From NCBI GenBank assembly GCA_026874595.1, contig CM049314.1, positions 35,197,229-35,261,228 on the forward strand: a stretch of DNA of 64,000 nt. Reading direction: 5' to 3'. The position numbers and the translations under genes are program-made. The DNA comes from Sipunculus nudus (Eukaryota > Annelida > Sipuncula > Golfingiida > Sipunculidae). Under the pieces are notes generated by a model. The model had not been told where the DNA came from and did not search any database. It saw nothing but the letters and a program-made list of their open reading frames with translations. Below, in pieces: positions 58,149 through 64,000 of this stretch (its first letter is position 1; every line of letters starts with the position of its first letter).

Positions 58149-61098
58149 CATTATGACAGAAATTATACACGATAAACCGCTAATATCTCTCTTAAAATTA
58201 AAATTCCTTGAAGCAAGTTTATCGTATTGTTTACAATGTTGTTTTAAACGTTCACCACTACACAAATTTGGATGAAAGTGCTTTCCTCTTGCGTCATAAC
58301 TGTAGCAGTTTGTGTGGATATCCAAGTAGCAGCCCCATATGTTCCTCGACCACGCTTTATATTACAAACGGAAACATTATACAACCGATAATAACACCAG
58401 GATGCATATAGTTGTGTGCCATACTGCCAGGAGATGCCAGCATTGTCACTTGCCCAAAGAAGACATGACGTAATTTCTCAGTTAACAAGTTTTTAATAGA
58501 TAGTGTCATGAAATATGAAACTCATGACAGAAAATATCAGAAGCATAATGATAAATACCGTAGAAGCTTTGAATAACGGACACTGACTGGACAGAATATT
58601 TTGCCCTTAATAGAGATGTGTCCTTGTAGGGAGGTTATAAACTTTCAAGAGACTGCCAATTAATGGCCGTAAATAGGAGGTGCCCTTAGTACAGAGGTGC
58701 CGGTAAGGAGAAGTTCCACTGTAGTAGTAAGGATATGCCTCAATTAGTTAGATGAACACATAAGCGTGTATATTCAAAACACTAAATAAGTAATTAGTGC
58801 CAGCGGTCTACTTCCGCGTACATTTGTATACTCTCAGTTCCCAAATGCACGCATATTTATCAGCAATTCCAAGCTTTATAAACAAACATATTCGGTTATG
58901 TACCATAGAATTCAGCAGATTCAAAATATGGTCCTATTTTTTTTATAAGAGCACTAAATCTCTTCCTGGGACTTCTTCCTCTTGAAGTATTAAAGCTTCT
59001 GTTTGAACGTTTTGCTGTGAGGTGATTGGTTACATAGTCCATAGATTAAAAAAACTAAATGTAAAGAATAATTGAATGTGCTTTGAGACCACCTATGTGT
59101 TTTTAGTCTGGATGGTTACTTTAAATTTTTCAGAATTTGAACAGTAATTGTGTCAAATCAGGTAAAGGCAAACATACATTTATATTAACGAACTCTTCCA
59201 GATTACTGAGTTGTGGGAGTACCTAATGTCCTGTATCTACCAAATTTATCTTGTAAACATATCAATGTTTTGTGGTTTTGTGGTCGGAGCTGACTCGAGT
59301 GGATGCCCGTTTTGATATCATCTACGTTGTCTTGTACTTCCGGGTTAATCTAATACCCAGAATACCCCTTGTAAACAGGACAGAGAAGGGCCTTATCCGA
59401 TATTTGATATTTATAGACTAACAATAATCCAGTGAACTTGTGTCCGATCCTCTGAACACGGGCTACTCGTTTTATTTATATCCACGTGTTAAGAACATGT
59501 TAAACACCAAAAACACATTCGACAAGGGCATCCGGCGGTAAGTAAGACTCGTTTTATTTATAACCATGGACCTTTGATCTGTTGCATATCAGGCCTACAA
59601 GAACATTTCCTACTATACATCTAAAGACACGGCAGCAGCTTTAACATTATGCCTGTCATTAAGCCAAACCCATTTAGAATTCGAAAAGTGTAACGGATAC
59701 AGAATGTTTCTACCAAAAAAGTAACTTTTAACACTTTTAACAAAATATGAAAAATATCGATATTTGAAAACCTTTTCGGTATGTCGATAATAACGTGCAG
59801 CCCTACTTAACTGCTGAGACCTATACTTTTGCTAGGTCCATTCTTGTCAGTCGTGATCTGCTTATTATCTAAAAAATGAAATGAGAGAGTCAGAGGAATA
59901 AAGAGGGGATATGATAGATGTGATAGACATGGAGAGGGCAGGGTTTAGCAGAAATCACCAGATTCTGCTAGGCCTTTGATCACCCAGTGGTTAATGTTAT
60001 TATGACCCATCCATAAGGAGCCTACCTTTGGTTTTGTGCTGGTCAAGCCAGTTCAGTCATCTAAAGAGCCTGTAGCCGCGAAATGTCTGTTACGAGATCA
60101 AGGTAATCATGCCCATGGTTCACTTTCAGCCATGTTATGTAATATGTGAGAATTGGTACAGTACAGGGATTATAGTCAAGATACAATATCAGACCAGGTA
60201 ACATTTTTAAAGCTGTGCCAAACGGTCACTGCAACGGCAAATGTCTTAAATCTAGATTTCACATTAATAATGCATTATCTGTTTTGTTGAACTAAGTGAC
60301 TTTATGCCCATAAAAGAGTAATTGGCATAATGTTTCTTACAACAATCAGTCAGAGGTAACACTGTAACGCATACACGGAATAAATTAAAACATGTTCACA
60401 ATTATATTTTAATGGTACAATGTGTGCATCAGCTGAAAACATTTTTATACAAAAATATTAGTATATTTGAAGGATTTTGTTTTAAATTTACAATTTTATA
60501 TTCATGTCTTACTTAACTGCCAGAACAGCTTTTCAGCCAGCCACCCTCCTACCCTACGCAGGGCCCTAAACTACACATCCTATAAGCATTTCTAATGCCG
60601 ATGTAAACCGATTGCAATTAACCCCAAAAAACTAAATTTGATCTCTTAATTGCAAATCATGGTCTAAATGCTCATCCCTTCATGTATCTAAATAAATATG
60701 TCACCCTTGTGTTATAAAAACTTATATCTACATGTACGTGGGCTTTACCATACGGGTTCTCTCGGACCCATTGACTACCAAATAAATATTTCCCTATATA
60801 ATGCACACTGGCTGTACGGAGGAAAAAATAATAATGAAATGAAAACCACCTTTTCCCTTTGAAATTCGGGACTGCGATAGACAAAGGCCAAACATTACGG
60901 AATGGCCCATGTCTCCGTGGAAGTATTCGTACTTGAACATGGAAAAGAAATAAACCTAAGAGCCATATAAAATGATAAATGCAATGCAAGGAGTTTATCT
61001 TTTTTATTTTTTACTCTAATAACATTTGGTCATTCATGTATGGTCTGTAACGTAAAGTATAGAATGGTTGACCAATATTTCTAAACAAACAAGATACA

Positions 61099-61312
61099 TT
61101 AAAAAGAGGTTTATTATATTGAGTATTGCACATTTATATACACTAAACTCTGATAAGATTTTGTCGTTTAGGTATAACAAAACTTGCAGAAGTATCATTC
61201 AAAGTAACACCAATAAAAAGAGATTACATAATATTGAGTATTGCACACTCTTAATACACTAAACTCGGATAAAATTTGATTAATTAAGTATAAAATATCC
61301 TTTAACGTAAAA
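61099..61312 (+). repeat. 114-bp tandem duplication
   Basis: AAAAAGAGNTTA-TATTGAGTATTGCAC begins at 61101 and again at 61215. TACACTAAACTC-GATAA follows in both. Confidence 0.65.
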
Positions 61313-63179
61313 TATATATATAAAAAAGTAAAATAATGATATTATAAAAGTTATGTACATTTATTAATATAATAAACTTAATAGAGATAGTTTTAATAGA
61401 GGTAGTTGGTGGTTATGATGTCTAAATAGAGTTCCGGATGATATCTAACATGTTTCTGAGTATCACGATATAATGTGTAGAGCTGTCCTCAACTGACAAC
61501 TCAGAAATGAAGGTAACGTGTGCTGGAAATACATCGTGCTGGAGGTCTACCTCGAAACACTAAAAATATAAACTCAATTTATGTATTTATCATATCATCT
61601 TTTAAGTTAATAAAACATTGCTCACCATGCCAATGAGAAATCTGCAAGAATGTCTTGTTGATTTGCAAATATTATCATCCAAGGATTTCTCCGTTAATTT
61701 ACGTGCTTTTAGAGATGATGCAGATATACAGCTATGATTCTTAGAATAGTTTGGCAATTTGAATGTATCAATGTTCAAGGGTTATTACATATTTTACAGC
61801 ACCTAGCATTTGAGCAATTATACAAGCCCAGTGGCTAAATAAGAAAATTATTATAATATTAAAGATATTTACATTGAGATCCTACATTGAGATCTAAAGA
61901 TACAAAGAAAACCCTTTTTGAGACTTTTTGCATACTGTTCCTTATCAGATTAATTTGTGCTTAAAACTGTGCTTATAAACATACGAATTATACTATCAAT
62001 TAATTACGTTACACTAATATTTTTTCATTTATTTTATCATTTTAACCAGTTTTTTAAAACAAAATACATAACAAAAGAAGAAATGAACATTTTCTATGAG
62101 AAGGCTCTGTATATATATATATATAATATAATAATTATAAATTTATTGATAAAATGTAAATAAATTAATTTATATAAGTATATAAGTATAATCTAAGACA
62201 GTCAAAAAGTTTAGTTTTTAGTAAAAAAATTTAGTTCCCAGCCAGCTGAAGTGAAATCTAGCATTGCTATAATAACTGGTATAACTGAACAATAAAAAGT
62301 TTTATACATGTCCAATTTGTGATAAAATATATGCTACCCGTTTCCTAGATAGGCCTGGTTTTGTTGATGATTAAGGCGGAGGGATCTAACTCGATATATA
62401 CCCATTCCTACTGCAAGCAGGTGTGTCTCTTATTTATAAAAGCTCCGAGGGATTACCTTCAGTCTATAAAGGTCAGATAGGTGATTGGGCCCCTTTAAGC
62501 GTGCTGTCAAGCATTTGCCCAACTAATACTCTCTTTGTAATGAAATATAAAATAAAGGTTAGTCTGTGTCATATTCTTTTTTCTCTTATTTTATTAGGAA
62601 AAAGTTTGAAAGGGGTTTAAATTTGCTTGAAACAGAATGGTGTTATATTTACTGAATTGAATCCAGTAAAGGTCTTTTTTTGTGATTAAACTCATGCGCA
62701 AAATGTGTCTTTGTGTCAATTTTGCACATGGTTAACCCTCCTCATAAGAACAACTGCTTCCTGTAACTGTCCTCTGCTTCCTGATACGTGTGTGTACTCC
62801 ACATCCCCACCTGTAAAAACCAGTGAGCTCAGCCTTAACCAGTACAACCTGGACGATATATCCGTCGATCAGCATGGCTTGCCAAGTCACGAAAAGCCCC
62901 TGTATAAAATGCGCAGTAAAATACCCATACTTAAAAGTTCTTCGAAATAAACACGCTCACAACTATCAAGTGGACGACAATATCGCTTATTTTGCAAGCT
63001 TCCTATTTCTAATTTGTTTGTCGTGTTTTAATAATTAATGTCCAAGAATGCCTGAAATAACATTACGCTTCTGAACAAGCTTCAGTGCAAATCTGAAATT
63101 TGCTCTGTGATTCATCCGATATCCATGTAAAAGTCATTTATTTTTATGGTGCAAAAAGGACAAAGGCCCAGGGATATTC

Positions 63180-63870
63180 AATAGTTGCGTCCTGAACTAA
63201 TCCGTGAAGAGTCTCAAAACACCTAAAATCGTTCTCTTTTAAAAGTACTTTCATAAGAAATCCGTACAGTTAAATATTGACACCAACAATTATATAGAAT
63301 AGGAACAAGTAGCCTTTTTTAACAGAGTAATAATTTAACAAATTATTTGGTATCCGTAATGCTTTCTTTAAATATTATTTATTTTGGTTTACATAACCGT
63401 GAAGAGTCTCAAATACCTAAAATCGTACTTTTTTAAAAGTACTTTCATAAATAATCTGTTCAGTTAAATGTTGACACCAACAATTATATAGAATAGGAAC
63501 AAGTAGCCTTTTTTTAACAGAGTAATAATTAAACAAATTATTTGGTATCCGTAATGCTTTCTTTAAATATTATTTATTTTGGTTTACATAACCGTGAAGA
63601 GTCTCAAATACCTAAAATCGTACTTTTTTTAAAAGTAATTTCATAAAAAACTGTACATTTAAATGTTGACACCAAAAAGAACATAGAATTAAAACTAGTA
63701 GACTTTTTTAACAGAGTAATAATTTAACACAATATTTGGAAACCGTAATGCTTTCATGAAATATTGTTTGGGTCTCAAAGCACCTAAATCACTCTCTTTT
63801 TAAAGTACATTCAGAAGAAATATGTAAAAGTATAAACATTTACAAAGAAATACACATAATATCTTTTAAG
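63180..63870 (+). repeat. 195-bp satellite, about 3.5 units
   Basis: CCGTGAAGAGTCTCAAA starts at 63202, 63397 and 63592, exactly 195 bp apart. A fourth, diverged unit begins at 63772 after a 24-nt deletion. Other landmarks: TTGACACCAACAATTATATAG, GGAACAAGTAGCC, GGTATCCGTAATGCTTTC. The array may extend beyond the window. Confidence 0.85.
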
Positions 63871-64000
63871 GATGATACCAGAGTTTTGAGCTTCCTGTCT
63901 AGTGGATTATTCCCCGTGTGCTACATACTATGAACAGGCAATTTTGTACAATATACGAGTATTAGGTATTTATCTATACGCGGAAGGTAAAAATAGTACA

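Larger units (their letters stand above)
57780..63180. other. 5.4 kb with no supported gene
   Basis: Contains (AT)n at 58096-58145 and a repeat-like CGGACACTGACTGGACAG segment at 58575-58720. A 105-residue minus frame at 60672-60989 and an 81-residue plus frame at 62705-62950 have no recognised domain. The latter (LSLNQYNLDDISVDQHGLP...) has coding-like composition but no convincing start or acceptor. Confidence 0.4.

Overview
This window is eukaryotic nuclear DNA, AT-rich and intron-bearing. It is full of (AT)n microsatellites, minisatellites and worn transposable elements. Coding exons are short and bounded by GT-AG splice sites, and nothing looks like an operon. The gene content fits a lophotrochozoan, most likely a bivalve-like mollusc: expanded histamine N-methyltransferase-like (HNMT-like) genes, an IgGFc-binding-protein N-domain gene with Asp-rich DNDCDG-type exons, and a Gmr1-like LTR element. 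That placement is an inference; no species can be named from the sequence alone.

Layout. 1-9300: no recognisable gene; an (ATT)n-tailed dispersed repeat, a ~475-bp tandem repeat carrying nuclear-receptor-like palindromes, and a 17-bp minisatellite at 4060-5530. 9324-12638 (minus): several exons of an IgGFc-binding-protein-like gene with a frameshift and no visible 5' exons. 12900-15733 (plus): a decayed Gmr1-like LTR retrotransposon with integrase upstream of reverse transcriptase, ending in a 729-bp LTR. 15740-57760: a tandem segmental-duplication array with six minus-strand HNMT-like units at about 17.2, 24.2, 35.4, 43.1, 49.0 and 52.4 kb. They alternate between two sequence classes, I-II-I-II-I-II. 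57780-64000: no recognisable gene, one (AT)n tract and a 195-bp satellite at the right end.

Reconstructing exons by comparing the six HNMT units gives a four-exon gene of 181+321+141+200 nt, encoding 280 residues. By my reading only copy 3 (class I) and copy 4 (class II) are open from start to stop with all splice sites. Copy 1 has one in-frame stop in exon 1, copies 2 and 6 share several lesions, and copy 5 is a 3' fragment. The units carry long homologous flanks: a ~1.4-kb block 3' of each gene, tRNA-like SINE segments, and a 35-bp minisatellite 5' of copies 2 and 6. The array therefore grew by duplication of large segments, often of units that were already dead.

If expressed, the two intact HNMT-like enzymes would be small cytosolic SAM-dependent methyltransferases. 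Their substrate pocket differs from human HNMT at two of three substrate-contact positions I could compare, so histamine as substrate is not assured.
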